Shown one piece after another: positions 23,690 through 33,027 of a DNA stretch of 64,000 nt; position 1 is the stretch's first letter, and each line of letters begins with the position of its first letter. The notes beneath the pieces were generated by a model. The model saw nothing but the letters and a program-made list of their open reading frames with translations. It was not told the DNA's origin and searched no databases. Position numbers and translations under genes: made by a program. The stretch is from Pelagicoccus enzymogenes (lineage in GTDB: Bacteria; Verrucomicrobiota; Verrucomicrobiia; Opitutales; Opitutaceae): the NCBI RefSeq assembly GCF_014803405.1, contig NZ_JACYFG010000002.1, positions 248,001 to 312,000 of the forward strand, in the 5' to 3' direction.

Positions 23690-25218
23690 CGAAATATCCA
23701 AATGATAATTACAGTTGCAATGACGACAGCTCCACCTGCGAATTTCAGTCGCGGAGAGCTGCTCACATCGAGATCCTCCCGCACAGGTAGCACGCGGGGC
23801 TTCTCCAGCGGCCAGACGAAGGCAATGAAGCCCATAGCAAACACCACCAACTGAAAGGTTAGGGCCACCTGAAGTAGAAAGTGTACATCCGGTGCGAACG
23901 CTTGAAACAGCCCGTACAATGCCGGTCCCGCCAACAGAGCGAACACACCCGCCGCTGCCGGCGCCGTGGGCACCAACAAACCAAACGCGAACGCAGCCAC
24001 TACCCCGGGCCAGATGTAGCCTTGGAATTGCTGGATAAACTGGAACACCCCACCGAAGCGCGGATCCGCCAATTGCGGCGCCATAAAACACGCCAGGGCC
24101 ACGCTAGCCGCCGTCACTAATCGCCCGACCAGCACCAGTCGCGACTGGCTCGCGTCAGGGCTAAACAGACGGCGGTAGATATCCATGGTGAAAATGGTGG
24201 ATGCGGAATTGAGCATGGATCCCAGAGAGCTCACGATGGCTCCGGCGATCGCCGCCAGCACGAACCCGCGTAGCCCGGCGGGGATAAGGTTGGTAACCAT
24301 GTACGGAAACGCCCGGTCCGGCGTCTCCGCGACCTCTGGAAAGAGCTGCGAGGCCATAGTCCCCGGCAGTACGATAGCAAAGGGTACCAGCAGCCAAAGG
24401 GCTCCCGCGAAGATTACCCCGGCCTGACCGTCTCGCAGCGTACGAGCGGCCAAGGTACGCTGTACGATGAACTGGTTGAGTCCGCAGTAGTAGAGAAGCA
24501 CGATCCACATTCCCGCAAAGGCACCCGTCCAAGGCAGCACCGGATGATCGGAGGGTAGAATCATGTGCAGCCGCTCCTCATTCGCTTCCGTAAACGCATC
24601 CCATCCTCCGACTGCATGTAGTCCCAACCCAAATACAAGCAGGCCACCCAACAGTAAGGCCAAGCCCTGAAAAAGGTCTGCCCAAGCGACCGCCTTTAAG
24701 CCGCCCCAAACCGTATACAAGGCAGCCACCACACCAAGCACCCAGACGCCTTGCGTCAACGGGACGCCTAACACCGTCTGCATAGTCAATCCGCCTGAGT
24801 AAAGCACTGCAGTGAGCAGGACCCCGATATAGATAATCACGGTGATCATCGCCATGATGGCTCGAGCCAAGCTGTTGTAGCGATACTCTAAGAATTCGGG
24901 GATCGTGTAGATGCCAGACTTCAACAACCGTGGCAGTAGTGAAAACGCAAATACAACGACTCCGATCGAACCAGCCAACTGCCAAAGGCTCACCGCAATT
25001 CCAACGTCGCCAGCGCCCTGCCCCGCCATGCCCACCATTTGTTCGGTGGAGATGTTGGCGGCCACGATCGATATTCCAATCAACCACCAAGGAAGACTAC
25101 GTCCGCCCAGAAAATAGTCGCTGCTATCGCTGCCCCCACGGCTCTTCCAAACAGAGAAGCCGACGACGACGACAAAGAAGGCCGCGAAGAATATGAGGTC
25201 AAAGACGCTTAGAGCCAT
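23686..25218 (-). CDS. Sodium/solute symporter, SSS family (SGLT-like)
   Basis: A 510-residue inner-membrane transporter with about 13-14 hydrophobic helices. The N-terminal block D-Y-F-L-G-G-R-S-L-P-W-W-L-I-G, the N-I-S-T-E-Q-M-V-G-M-A-G-Q-G-A segment of TM1-TM2 and I-Y-T-I-P-E-F-L-E-Y-R-Y are diagnostic of sugar-type SSS members. The T-V-W-G-G-L-K-A-V-A-W-A-D loop agrees. These proteins import glucose, galactose or similar sugars with sodium. Its TGA overlaps the GH35 ATG by four bases. It starts 38 bases after the DUF5107-TPR gene, so these genes form one operon. Galactose or an arabinose/galactose oligosaccharide is the likely cargo, by context only. Confidence 0.93.
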   Translation of the reverse strand: MALSVFDLIFFAAFFVVVVGFSVWKSRGGSDSSDYFLGGRSLPWWLIGISIVAANISTEQMVGMAGQGAGDVGIAVSLWQLAGSIGVVVFAFSLLPRLLKSGIYTIPEFLEYRYNSLARAIMAMITVIIYIGVLLTAVLYSGGLTMQTVLGVPLTQGVWVLGVVAALYTVWGGLKAVAWADLFQGLALLLGGLLVFGLGLHAVGGWDAFTEANEERLHMILPSDHPVLPWTGAFAGMWIVLLYYCGLNQFIVQRTLAARTLRDGQAGVIFAGALWLLVPFAIVLPGTMASQLFPEVAETPDRAFPYMVTNLIPAGLRGFVLAAIAGAIVSSLGSMLNSASTIFTMDIYRRLFSPDASQSRLVLVGRLVTAASVALACFMAPQLADPRFGGVFQFIQQFQGYIWPGVVAAFAFGLLVPTAPAAAGVFALLAGPALYGLFQAFAPDVHFLLQVALTFQLVVFAMGFIAFVWPLEKPRVLPVREDLDVSSSPRLKFAGGAVVIATVIIIWIFR

Positions 25219-25256
25219 AATTACGGTCGGGATTTGGGAGGCAAAAACAGGCGAGA

Positions 25257-28200
25257 CTAGTAGGCAGCAGCCATGAGATCAGCGGCCACAGCAGAACTAG
25301 GATCCTCTTTGAGCAAGGTCTCCAGCAATGCTGCCGCCTCTTTCTTCTGACCAAGACCGAACCGAGCCTGCGCCTCCAGAAGTCGAGCGGAGAAGTGCTG
25401 TCTCTGGTCGAGGTCCTCGTCGAATAGCAGCATCGTCGGCAGAGAAGTGGCGAAATAGTCGATCGACGCCGGCGTTTCCGCGAGCTCCCGAGCGTACTCC
25501 AGAAGCGACTCGAACAACTCGCGTGCCTCCTCGGCCTGCCCCAGGCGTTCCTTGGCTCGAGCGGAGAAGTATGTAGTCTCAGAGTAGCTACGCACGCTCA
25601 TCCCCTGGAAGTCGCCCTTGAAATTTGCAGCAGCCTGCCAATGGGTTCTAGCCGCTGCGTCGTCGCCGAGAGCGGCATGAGCTTCGCCCAGCCACCAGTG
25701 GATCTCGCTGGGATTGACCAGAAGGTGGCGAGCTTCGCCAAGGTTCCTCGGAATCTCCAAGGCGGCAGCGAAGTGCTCTTTGGCCGCGAGGGCGTCGCCG
25801 CGCTCCAAGTGTTTCCGACCGAGCAGAATGCGGGCTCTCGTGTATTCGCGGGAAACGAGCCCTTCGCCCCCTTCCCATGGCTGGAATACTCTTGATTGGA
25901 GCAGTTCCAGAGCGCCCTCAGGACGCCCCGTCTGGTTGAGCAAAGCAACCATTTCCACGACCAAGTCGTCGCGCTGGTTCACGCAATCTGGTACTTGATT
26001 CAGGGCCTGAAGACGTTTTGCCGGACTGTGCCCAAGTCGCTTCCACAACTGATCGCGCTCGTAATGGAGGCGAGCATCCATGGGAGTGCATTCGATGGCC
26101 CGCTCGTAAGCCTGCTGGGCTTCGTCAGGCTGCTTGCGGATATTGAAGTAGGCGATCCCCAAGCAGCGCCAAACGACTGCATCCTTTTTATGAATACTCA
26201 CCGACACTTCCCAATGCGCGATCGCCTCCTCATGCCGCCGGCGATCGTAAAGCCAGAACCCGAGCAAGGAGTGAGCCCGATAGTCCTTTTCGTCGGCAGC
26301 GATCGCTTCTTGCAGCACTGTTTGCTCTTCCAAGCGAACAGGAAAACACCTCTCGCCGCTTTCCTCTCGAGCCGCCTTACGACAGCGAGCCGCTTCAGCG
26401 GAACGTCCCAACTTGTCATTCAGCCAAGCCCGCGTGCACTCGACGATCGGCATGCTGCCGCCTTGAGGATCTAGGGTTGCCGTCTCCAGCACCTCTAAAG
26501 CCTCGAGCCAAAGGCTTGCTCGGGCGAAGTCGTGCGCCACATCGAGCCGCAGCTGATTGTCGTCCGGGATCTCTTCGTCCCGCAACCAAGTCGCCCAAAC
26601 GTCCTGCGGATCGGTTTCGAGAATGTCATCCAAGGTGGCCGTCGACCAATCCTCGAGGCCGCAGCGGGCGTAAACGATCGCCTGCAGGTTGCGAACTCGG
26701 AGATTGTCCTCGTCGAGGCGACGGGCACGGGTGAGCTTTTCGTCCGCTTCCGCCCAGCGTCCGCGGCCGATTTCGATCTCAGCCATTGCCAGCTGCGACG
26801 CGCCTGCCCAAGCCTGATTCCAGGACGCCTTGGCAAAGGCTGCATAGGCCTCGTCATCGCGATCGAGGAACCGCAAGCAGCGGCCGAGCTGATAGTAGGC
26901 CTCTCCGTCGGCGGGATTAGGATTACGGGAAACGAGCCGCTCCAAGCTTTTGCGAAAGTGTTCTTCAGCGATGTCAAATTCACCTCGCCGCAGTCGCCAG
27001 CGTCCTAGAGCGAGGTGGCAGCGGCTATCGCCTGAATCGCGGCGCAGCGCTTCTTGCCAGTACAAGCTCGGGCAACGGGTGGCGTGGCGGTATTGCTCCA
27101 AGTGGAGACCAATCAAGTATAGCTCGTCCGAGCTCGCCACTTGCTCAGGCACAGGAGGAGCCTCTGCCGGAGCCGGTGGCTCTTCTCTAACCGTTTCCCG
27201 CGGCCGGTAGCGGATGATCTCGGCTCCATCGGCGTCTCGCACCACCAACTGCAGATCCTTAAGGGCACTGCTCTTGGGCACGTCAAACGGCACAATGCCC
27301 GCATGTCCCGGCAGGAGCTCAACCGTCTCCTCCGCCAGAGGACGGCCATCCGCTCCCACAATCTGCACGAGAGCGGAAGGAAAGGTCCGTGTCACTGATA
27401 TCCGAGCCTCCACTCGGCACCCGCTCTCGGAAACACGCAAATTTACAGCCGCCTCCTCGTTGGCCTGACGCGGCACGCCGATACCATAGATCGGATACCA
27501 GAACTGGCTCCACTTCTTGGTTTCGCCCGGCTGGAGAAAAGAAAAGTCCGGTTGATTGTCGGTGAAAACTCCCGCCATCAGTTCTATATAAGGCGGGTGG
27601 CTTCCATCGTCGCGGGCGTCTGTGAGATTGCGGTCCCAGGCGTATCCAAATTCCTGATTCCCCCAAGTCCACTGCTTCTTGCCCGGGGCAATAAGGTGGT
27701 CCGCGATGTGCACGATGCCGATTCCAGCTCTATGATCGTAGCCGCCACAAAAATCGCCCGTCGATCCCATGCACATATAGGAGGTGGGCACGGGAATATT
27801 GGAATACCAAGAAAGGTCGTTGGGCGGGGGCGTATTTCCGTCGCTGTCCTTGGGAGGGAAATACTTGCGAGGCGTTTCGTGGGCTGGCACTCCGCTTTTA
27901 GAGCGACCTGCATAGTCGACTCCGTAATACGAGCCTTCGCACAAAGGAAAGGTGCTCATGGCCCGCTTCGCGTGGTCGGCCACGTAGCTCACGTCCGGAG
28001 GGAAAAATGACTGATATTGCTCATGAGCCTCCAGCCCTGCGTTGGCCCACCAAAGAAACGTCTGCACATCGTCCGTACGGTTATAGGCCCGCGCCCTCAG
28101 CTCCACCCGAGCGATGCCCGGCTGCAGCCGAATCCCATGCATCCCCTTCATCCGAGCCATGGGATCGTGCTCCGAAAGCCATACCGTCGTCGCGCCATCC

Positions 28201-28643
28201 TCTTCCTCCTCGACCGCTGCGTAGGCCGGCATAGTGGTCGAGGGACGGTGATGCTGCGGCCAATTGAATTCGATACCGCCGCTTACCCAAGGCCCCGCAA
28301 GACCAACCAGAGCCGGTTTGATTACTGGCTGATAATAGATCAGGTCGTGCTCGCGGATCTTGTCCCAGATGCGATGGATACGCCCACCTAGCTCGGGAAG
28401 GATCATTACCTTTATGTATTCATTTTCTATATACACGACCTCCCATGATTTCGGCTTGATCTCCGACTCGATGGCATCGCAAACGGGCATCGGATACACA
28501 CGACCACTGGAACCTTGGTAGACGCGCTTTTCCAGGAACTGCGGATGGCGGTCCGGCGTCCTCGGTAGATAGGTCGGGAACTCAGCAATTTCTCGGCTTA
28601 CGGATACGGATTGGGACACAGGTGTACGATAGTCGCAGGGCAT
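25257..28643 (-). CDS. DUF5107-TPR protein, cytoplasmic
   Basis: An 1128-residue protein with no signal peptide. Residues about 35-340 form the DUF5107 domain: V-Y-I-E-N-E-Y-I-K-V-M-I-L-P-E-L-G-G-R-I, then G-P-W-V-S-G-G-I-E-F-N-W-P-Q-H-H, a galactose-mutarotase-like beta-sandwich. From about 480 to the end are more than a dozen TPR-like helix pairs (for example A-L-G-R-W-R-L-R-R-G-E-F-D-I-A-E). The start at 28643 has a strong AAGGAG nine bases upstream. DUF5107-TPR proteins are common in carbohydrate operons of Verrucomicrobia, Bacteroidetes and Firmicutes; no activity is established to my knowledge. A mutarotase or sugar-sensing role is plausible. It is the first gene of the SSS/GH35 operon and diverges from AraC. 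Confidence 0.9.
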   Translation of the reverse strand: MPCDYRTPVSQSVSVSREIAEFPTYLPRTPDRHPQFLEKRVYQGSSGRVYPMPVCDAIESEIKPKSWEVVYIENEYIKVMILPELGGRIHRIWDKIREHDLIYYQPVIKPALVGLAGPWVSGGIEFNWPQHHRPSTTMPAYAAVEEEEDGATTVWLSEHDPMARMKGMHGIRLQPGIARVELRARAYNRTDDVQTFLWWANAGLEAHEQYQSFFPPDVSYVADHAKRAMSTFPLCEGSYYGVDYAGRSKSGVPAHETPRKYFPPKDSDGNTPPPNDLSWYSNIPVPTSYMCMGSTGDFCGGYDHRAGIGIVHIADHLIAPGKKQWTWGNQEFGYAWDRNLTDARDDGSHPPYIELMAGVFTDNQPDFSFLQPGETKKWSQFWYPIYGIGVPRQANEEAAVNLRVSESGCRVEARISVTRTFPSALVQIVGADGRPLAEETVELLPGHAGIVPFDVPKSSALKDLQLVVRDADGAEIIRYRPRETVREEPPAPAEAPPVPEQVASSDELYLIGLHLEQYRHATRCPSLYWQEALRRDSGDSRCHLALGRWRLRRGEFDIAEEHFRKSLERLVSRNPNPADGEAYYQLGRCLRFLDRDDEAYAAFAKASWNQAWAGASQLAMAEIEIGRGRWAEADEKLTRARRLDEDNLRVRNLQAIVYARCGLEDWSTATLDDILETDPQDVWATWLRDEEIPDDNQLRLDVAHDFARASLWLEALEVLETATLDPQGGSMPIVECTRAWLNDKLGRSAEAARCRKAAREESGERCFPVRLEEQTVLQEAIAADEKDYRAHSLLGFWLYDRRRHEEAIAHWEVSVSIHKKDAVVWRCLGIAYFNIRKQPDEAQQAYERAIECTPMDARLHYERDQLWKRLGHSPAKRLQALNQVPDCVNQRDDLVVEMVALLNQTGRPEGALELLQSRVFQPWEGGEGLVSREYTRARILLGRKHLERGDALAAKEHFAAALEIPRNLGEARHLLVNPSEIHWWLGEAHAALGDDAAARTHWQAAANFKGDFQGMSVRSYSETTYFSARAKERLGQAEEARELFESLLEYARELAETPASIDYFATSLPTMLLFDEDLDQRQHFSARLLEAQARFGLGQKKEAAALLETLLKEDPSSAVAADLMAAAY

Positions 28644-28765
28644 AGCTACTCACTCCTTTAATGGTTTTCGGGGCAGTTTGAATCGGGGGTAGTGCCACGA
28701 TATTACTCGAACTTCAGATGATTTACAATGGACGGTATTCTGGAAAACCTGCACGATCTTACACA

Positions 28766-29680
28766 ATGAAGGAAATCGAGCGACGACAGGACGGATTCAC
28801 GGGCCAAGTCCATTTAATGGTACCCGACGCCCAGCAACGCCTCATGGCCACGCACCCGCTCTTGGCAGGGCTACACGTCACGCACGCGGGATTCTTTCCC
28901 CGAGCAGAGGGCCATTTCCTGAATCGTCCCCGAGGTTGTTCAGATCATGTCCTAATCGCCTGCCTACGCGGCTCGGGTTGGGCTGAAGCCGACGGGCGAC
29001 GCCAGCAGCTCGTACGCGGCGACGTCGTGGGCTTGCGAGCGAATCACCCTCACCTCTACGAAGCATCGGACGAAGATCCTTGGTCGATCGCTTGGGTTCA
29101 TTTCGCAGGCAAGGAGGCAGATGCATGGTTCGAACATGCCACCAGCCAAGGCAAGGCACTTGCAGCCTGTCACACGCCTACGGAGAAACTGGATTCGCTC
29201 GGTATCGACCGTATCCACGCTTCGCTCGCCGCCGGCTACGGGCTGCCCGAGCTTCTCGATGCAGCCGTAAACCTGCGAATGTGCCTCGCGACGATCGCAC
29301 GGAGAAAAGCTCAAAACACCAATGCCCTTTCCGCCCAAGAACGCGTCACCGCCTCTATCGAGATGCTACGAAACAACTGGAAGCAACCCCATATCCTGCC
29401 AGAGCTGGCCGCAGCAGCGGGTGTATCCGTGACACACTATACCACGATCTTTCGGCGACTCACAGGTTTCCCGCCGATCGACTACCTCATACGGCAGCGT
29501 ATCCAGCACGGTGCGACACTGCTAGCGACCACATCCCACCCCATCGGCGATGTATCCAGCGAGTGCGGATTCAGCGATCCCTACTACTTTAGCCGCAGCT
29601 TCTCCCGCATCATGGGAGCATCTCCAAGACGCTACCGGCAGGTCCATCAACATAAGCTCAGTCATAGCGAATCAGCCTAG
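28766..29680 (+). CDS. AraC-family transcriptional regulator
   Basis: A 304-residue regulator. Residues about 20-150 are a cupin-like ligand-binding domain (L-I-A-C-L-R-G-S-G-W-A-E-A-D-G, then the G-D-V-V-G-L-R-A-N-H-P-H-L-Y strand). Residues 205-300 carry the two helix-turn-helix motifs, including L-P-E-L-A-A-A-A-G-V-S-V-T-H-Y and G-D-V-S-S-E-C-G-F-S-D-P-Y-Y-F-S-R-S-F. The ATG at 28766 gives the usual N-terminus; another in-frame ATG at 28718 is possible and neither has a clear ribosome site. It is divergent from the DUF5107 gene (122 bases apart) and probably activates that operon in response to a sugar. Its last nine bases overlap the end of the convergent cytoplasmic GH2 gene. Confidence 0.92.
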   Translation: MKEIERRQDGFTGQVHLMVPDAQQRLMATHPLLAGLHVTHAGFFPRAEGHFLNRPRGCSDHVLIACLRGSGWAEADGRRQQLVRGDVVGLRANHPHLYEASDEDPWSIAWVHFAGKEADAWFEHATSQGKALAACHTPTEKLDSLGIDRIHASLAAGYGLPELLDAAVNLRMCLATIARRKAQNTNALSAQERVTASIEMLRNNWKQPHILPELAAAAGVSVTHYTTIFRRLTGFPPIDYLIRQRIQHGATLLATTSHPIGDVSSECGFSDPYYFSRSFSRIMGASPRRYRQVHQHKLSHSESA

Positions 29681-31981
29681 CGGCTTTGGGGCCTCCGGTC
29701 GTTCGCTGCTTCCAACCATCGTTCCACCGATGCAGTATTCGAAGCTTGTCGCGCCGATCCCCTCGCAAGTGGCAACCAGGGTGAAGCGATCGCAACCGGG
29801 CGATCGATGCAGAACAATCGAGGCAACTCCTGACTCGCAGAGCACGTTCTCCGGACCAACAATCCTTGCTCCTCCCACGATCTCAAAGGCTACTTCGTTT
29901 GTAGCCATCTTGCAGATATTTCCAGCTTGATCCACCAATCTAGCATGAGCAAGCAGGACATCAGCTTCATGCGGGTTGCCGAAAATGCCTTCGTCCGAAA
30001 TTTGTAGAGTCAAACGCGCCGGCGTACCCGGGGTAGCAATACAATGTCGAGCCACCGCTATCCCATCAATTAACCCGGTTGCCTCTAGGGTCCCTCGTTC
30101 AAAACGGTCTAACTGAAACAAGAAGGGCGGGTAGCGAAGGTGCTGATTGTTTAAAGTGAGCGAGGGGACGAGCGGTCCGTGCATTTTGCCGTTCACCGTC
30201 AAAGAAACCTGTTGGCAATTGCTAAATACCAAGACATCGAGAATTGAGTTCTCCACCCATCGCGACGCGATGTACACCATGGGTCCCCCTTTCCAACGGT
30301 CGCTTACCTGATCTGGCGAACGCTGGCTCCGAAAGAAAAAGTAAGAGTACTTCGGCAAACGGTGGATATCCATCACCCCACAGGCGGCCCGAGTGGGACT
30401 GTACCCCCGCGGGTAATCGAACATCGACCAAAGTCCATCGGTAACAGCAGGAGAAGACAAAGTATCGTTCAAAGCGACGATGTGATTATGTGCCTGCCGC
30501 CGCAGGCGGCGTTCGCCCTCGCTACGAAAGGCGCGACTGTTGCTCCAATCCGCAAGTAGGCCTGCCCCCGTCTTTTGATCGAACCCTTCGTTCGAAGCGT
30601 AAAACTCCCAGTCACCATATTCGGCAACTACAAGCGCTTTGTCTCCGTTCTGCCAAGTATGGATCTTACCATGCTGTCTCGAATGGATGAATACGTCGAA
30701 GCGGTCGATCCAGCCACAGACGAGCATCTGGTCTCCCGGAAACTCCTCGTGGCCAATACGCATCAGTTCGGACATGAACGCTTCGTCCATTTCCGTTTCA
30801 TTGAGTGAAAGCTCCCAAAATATTACGCACGGATGGTTACGGTCTCTTCGCACGAGATCCCTCGCGTTTTGGAAACAGGCCTCCCTAAAAGCCTCGCCTC
30901 CGAGGAACTGCCAGCCCGGGATACAATTCATCACTAACAAGCCAAGTTCGTCACAGGCATCTAGAAAGGCTGGAGATTGTGGGTAGTGCGAGAGGCGGAC
31001 GTAATCAAAGCCCGCCTCCTTTATCCTTTTCGCGTCACGATACTGCGCAGCATCCGAAAGGGCGTATCCGATTCTTGGATAATCTTGATGCCGATTGGTT
31101 CCGAGTGGCCGTATTCGCTTTCCATTCAAGCGAAGTCCTTCGCTGCGAGAAACATCGATCCAGCGAATACCAAACCGCTCTTCTACGCAATGAATCAGGA
31201 CCCCTTCCGGACTAACAATTTCCACCACGATCGTGTGGAGGAGCGGAGCGTCTAGATCCCAAAGCTGAGGATTACGAATAACTTCCGAAAACACATGTGT
31301 TCGATCGTCGTAAGCTACCAGCACCTGCGACTCATGGGTGTTTGAGGCAACGATCTTCTTCGACTCATCGAGTATGCGATAACGAATACAATATGGACGG
31401 TTCAAGTTAGACCCGTTTGCCACGTGGACCGAGATCGCAAGAGTCGCCTCTTCCGAGTTCAGTTTCTCGGTACGTACAAATATACCTCCACTTGCTACAA
31501 CACTAGCTGAGACCGGATCCGTAATATGGATGGATGGATAGACTCTCAGCTCAACATGGCGATACAATCCTCCGTAGTAACAGAAATCGAGTTCATCGGA
31601 AGGTTTTCCGGGCGGCACTTCCGCGTTGTCTGTATTGTCGACCACGACGGTCAAAACATGCTCGCATCCATCGGCAACCCACTGGGTAATATCAACTTCA
31701 AACGGAAGGTAGCCTCCAGAGTGGCCTCCGACCCGTTCACCATCGATGGCAACCGCCGTCGTATGCATTGCCGCGCCAAAATGAAGCACGTACTTGGCAT
31801 CCTCTTGGATCGCGTCTAACTTCAGCGCTCGCCGATACTCGCAGAGGCCTTGCCAGTGGTCACACCCGTCTAGGTCTGAGACAAACGGGTTGTGAGGCAA
31901 GCAGACCGAAATCGGCAAATCTTCCGTATCCAATATCCGGAACGACCACCCCTCGATCAAACGTTTTCTAAAAATCGCCAT
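29672..31981 (-). CDS. GH2 beta-galactosidase-type enzyme, cytoplasmic
   Basis: A 769-residue GH2 enzyme without a signal peptide (M-A-I-F-R-K-R-L-I-E-G-W-S-F). The order is jelly roll (about 10-170), Ig-like domain, TIM barrel (about 270-570) and C-terminal sandwich. The acid/base is Glu395 in S-L-N-E-T and the nucleophile Glu454 in V-A-E-Y-G-D. The surrounding L-N-E and A-E-Y-G context differs from the three exported GH2 proteins in the window, so this is a separate subfamily. It is the last gene of an operon with a GPH symporter and a LacI regulator and starts 46 bases after the LacI stop. It most likely splits an imported galactoside or glucuronide inside the cell. Confidence 0.92.
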   Translation of the reverse strand: MAIFRKRLIEGWSFRILDTEDLPISVCLPHNPFVSDLDGCDHWQGLCEYRRALKLDAIQEDAKYVLHFGAAMHTTAVAIDGERVGGHSGGYLPFEVDITQWVADGCEHVLTVVVDNTDNAEVPPGKPSDELDFCYYGGLYRHVELRVYPSIHITDPVSASVVASGGIFVRTEKLNSEEATLAISVHVANGSNLNRPYCIRYRILDESKKIVASNTHESQVLVAYDDRTHVFSEVIRNPQLWDLDAPLLHTIVVEIVSPEGVLIHCVEERFGIRWIDVSRSEGLRLNGKRIRPLGTNRHQDYPRIGYALSDAAQYRDAKRIKEAGFDYVRLSHYPQSPAFLDACDELGLLVMNCIPGWQFLGGEAFREACFQNARDLVRRDRNHPCVIFWELSLNETEMDEAFMSELMRIGHEEFPGDQMLVCGWIDRFDVFIHSRQHGKIHTWQNGDKALVVAEYGDWEFYASNEGFDQKTGAGLLADWSNSRAFRSEGERRLRRQAHNHIVALNDTLSSPAVTDGLWSMFDYPRGYSPTRAACGVMDIHRLPKYSYFFFRSQRSPDQVSDRWKGGPMVYIASRWVENSILDVLVFSNCQQVSLTVNGKMHGPLVPSLTLNNQHLRYPPFLFQLDRFERGTLEATGLIDGIAVARHCIATPGTPARLTLQISDEGIFGNPHEADVLLAHARLVDQAGNICKMATNEVAFEIVGGARIVGPENVLCESGVASIVLHRSPGCDRFTLVATCEGIGATSFEYCIGGTMVGSSERPEAPKPLG

Positions 31982-32016
31982 TCTTCTCTGCCATCAAATC
32001 GGATGAACATTCAGCG

Positions 32017-32036
32017 TCAGTTTGAGTCTAAACTGA
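32017..32036. promoter_or_regulatory. Inverted repeat TCAGTTT-N6-AAACTGA at the LacI/GH2 junction
   Basis: Two perfect 7-base arms separated by six bases span the LacI stop codon and lie 36 bases upstream of the cytoplasmic GH2 start. The half-site CAGTTT/AAACTG recurs in the palindromes at 15250 and 44052. It could be an operator for internal control of the GH2 gene, or a short transcript hairpin. Binding is unproven. Confidence 0.3.
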
Positions 32037-33020
32037 ATTCCTTTCGATCATTCGCACCGGCATCTTCACAGTGCGCTTGTTAACTTTTTGCCCTAAGGTA
32101 AGATCATCCAGCATGTCTGCAGCGGCTTCCGCCATCTCGCTCAAAGGTTCCTCAATCGCCGTTAGCGGCGGATTGATCAGTTCTGAAATCCCTTCGTTTT
32201 CGCCCCCAATAATCCCGATATCCTCAGGAACCCGGAGCCCCATCACATAGGTCAATAGATGTATGCACTCCATCGCCTGCAAGCTTGTACCCGGCACGTA
32301 AATACAATCGGCTCCGCCTCTTATGATCCGTGTTACCGCAGCGGAGTCCCGACCGGACCTAGCTGAAATCATCATTCGGTTTTGGTATTCTAGGCCTGCT
32401 TCCTGGATCGCCTGCCGATAACCTTCGAGTCGCTGCTCAAAGCCCTGCCCTTCGCCGCCAAAGCAAGCGAGCTTTTGCTTGCCGTGCTCGATAAAGTATT
32501 TCGCTGCGAGATAGCCTGAATGATAGTGATCTGAGTAGACGCAGTACTGTCGTTCCGTGGCCTCGAACTTATCCATGTAAACAATAGGAATCCGCTTCTC
32601 GAAATCCTTTAGGAAGTCGAGCAACTTTTCATCATAGGTCACCACTACGATGCCGTCCAGGAACAATCCGGGAAGCTCCTCGTAGGGATCCGTAGGCAGC
32701 ACGATGCCCATCTTTCTGCGAGAAAGGGCGAACGATAAGTGAGCAGTCAAAGTGGCTGCATAACCTTCTACGCGGTCAGAAAATAGAGGATCCGTCAGGA
32801 TCGCGATCTGCCGCGCACGAACCGAGGCCTGAGGCTTCAAATCCAGCTCCTTGGCCGCTTTCAGGATGGTCTCACGGGTCTCGCTCTTGACTCGGTCCCG
32901 GTTGTTGAGCACGCGGCTTACGGTGCCGGGCGAAAATCCAGTGTGCTTGGCTAAATCGTAGATCGTAATCTTCTTCGCGGTACCGCTGCCGTTCGTCTTC
33001 ATTGTTTTCGCTTTCTTCAT
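32028..33020 (-). CDS. LacI-family transcriptional regulator
   Basis: A 330-residue repressor. Residues about 13-60 are the LacI helix-turn-helix and hinge (I-T-I-Y-D-L-A-K-H-T-G-F-S-P-G-T-V-S-R-V-L-N-N). Residues 65-330 form the periplasmic-binding-protein-like effector domain (A-I-L-T-D-P-L-F, G-I-V-V-V-T-Y-D, D-I-G-I-I-G-G-E-N-E-G). The ATG at 33020, seven bases after the symporter stop, was preferred over ATG 33002; longer in-frame starts would fall within the symporter gene. It sits between a GPH sugar symporter and a cytoplasmic GH2 on one transcript, so it most likely responds to the imported sugar and represses its own operon. Confidence 0.93.
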   Translation of the reverse strand: MKKAKTMKTNGSGTAKKITIYDLAKHTGFSPGTVSRVLNNRDRVKSETRETILKAAKELDLKPQASVRARQIAILTDPLFSDRVEGYAATLTAHLSFALSRRKMGIVLPTDPYEELPGLFLDGIVVVTYDEKLLDFLKDFEKRIPIVYMDKFEATERQYCVYSDHYHSGYLAAKYFIEHGKQKLACFGGEGQGFEQRLEGYRQAIQEAGLEYQNRMMISARSGRDSAAVTRIIRGGADCIYVPGTSLQAMECIHLLTYVMGLRVPEDIGIIGGENEGISELINPPLTAIEEPLSEMAEAAADMLDDLTLGQKVNKRTVKMPVRMIERNSV

Positions 33021-33027
33021 TTCGCTG

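Noticed and set aside
23690-24091. N-terminal extension of GH35
   Set aside because: It would overlap the symporter gene by about 400 bases and precede the signal peptide; the ATGA junction gives a better start.
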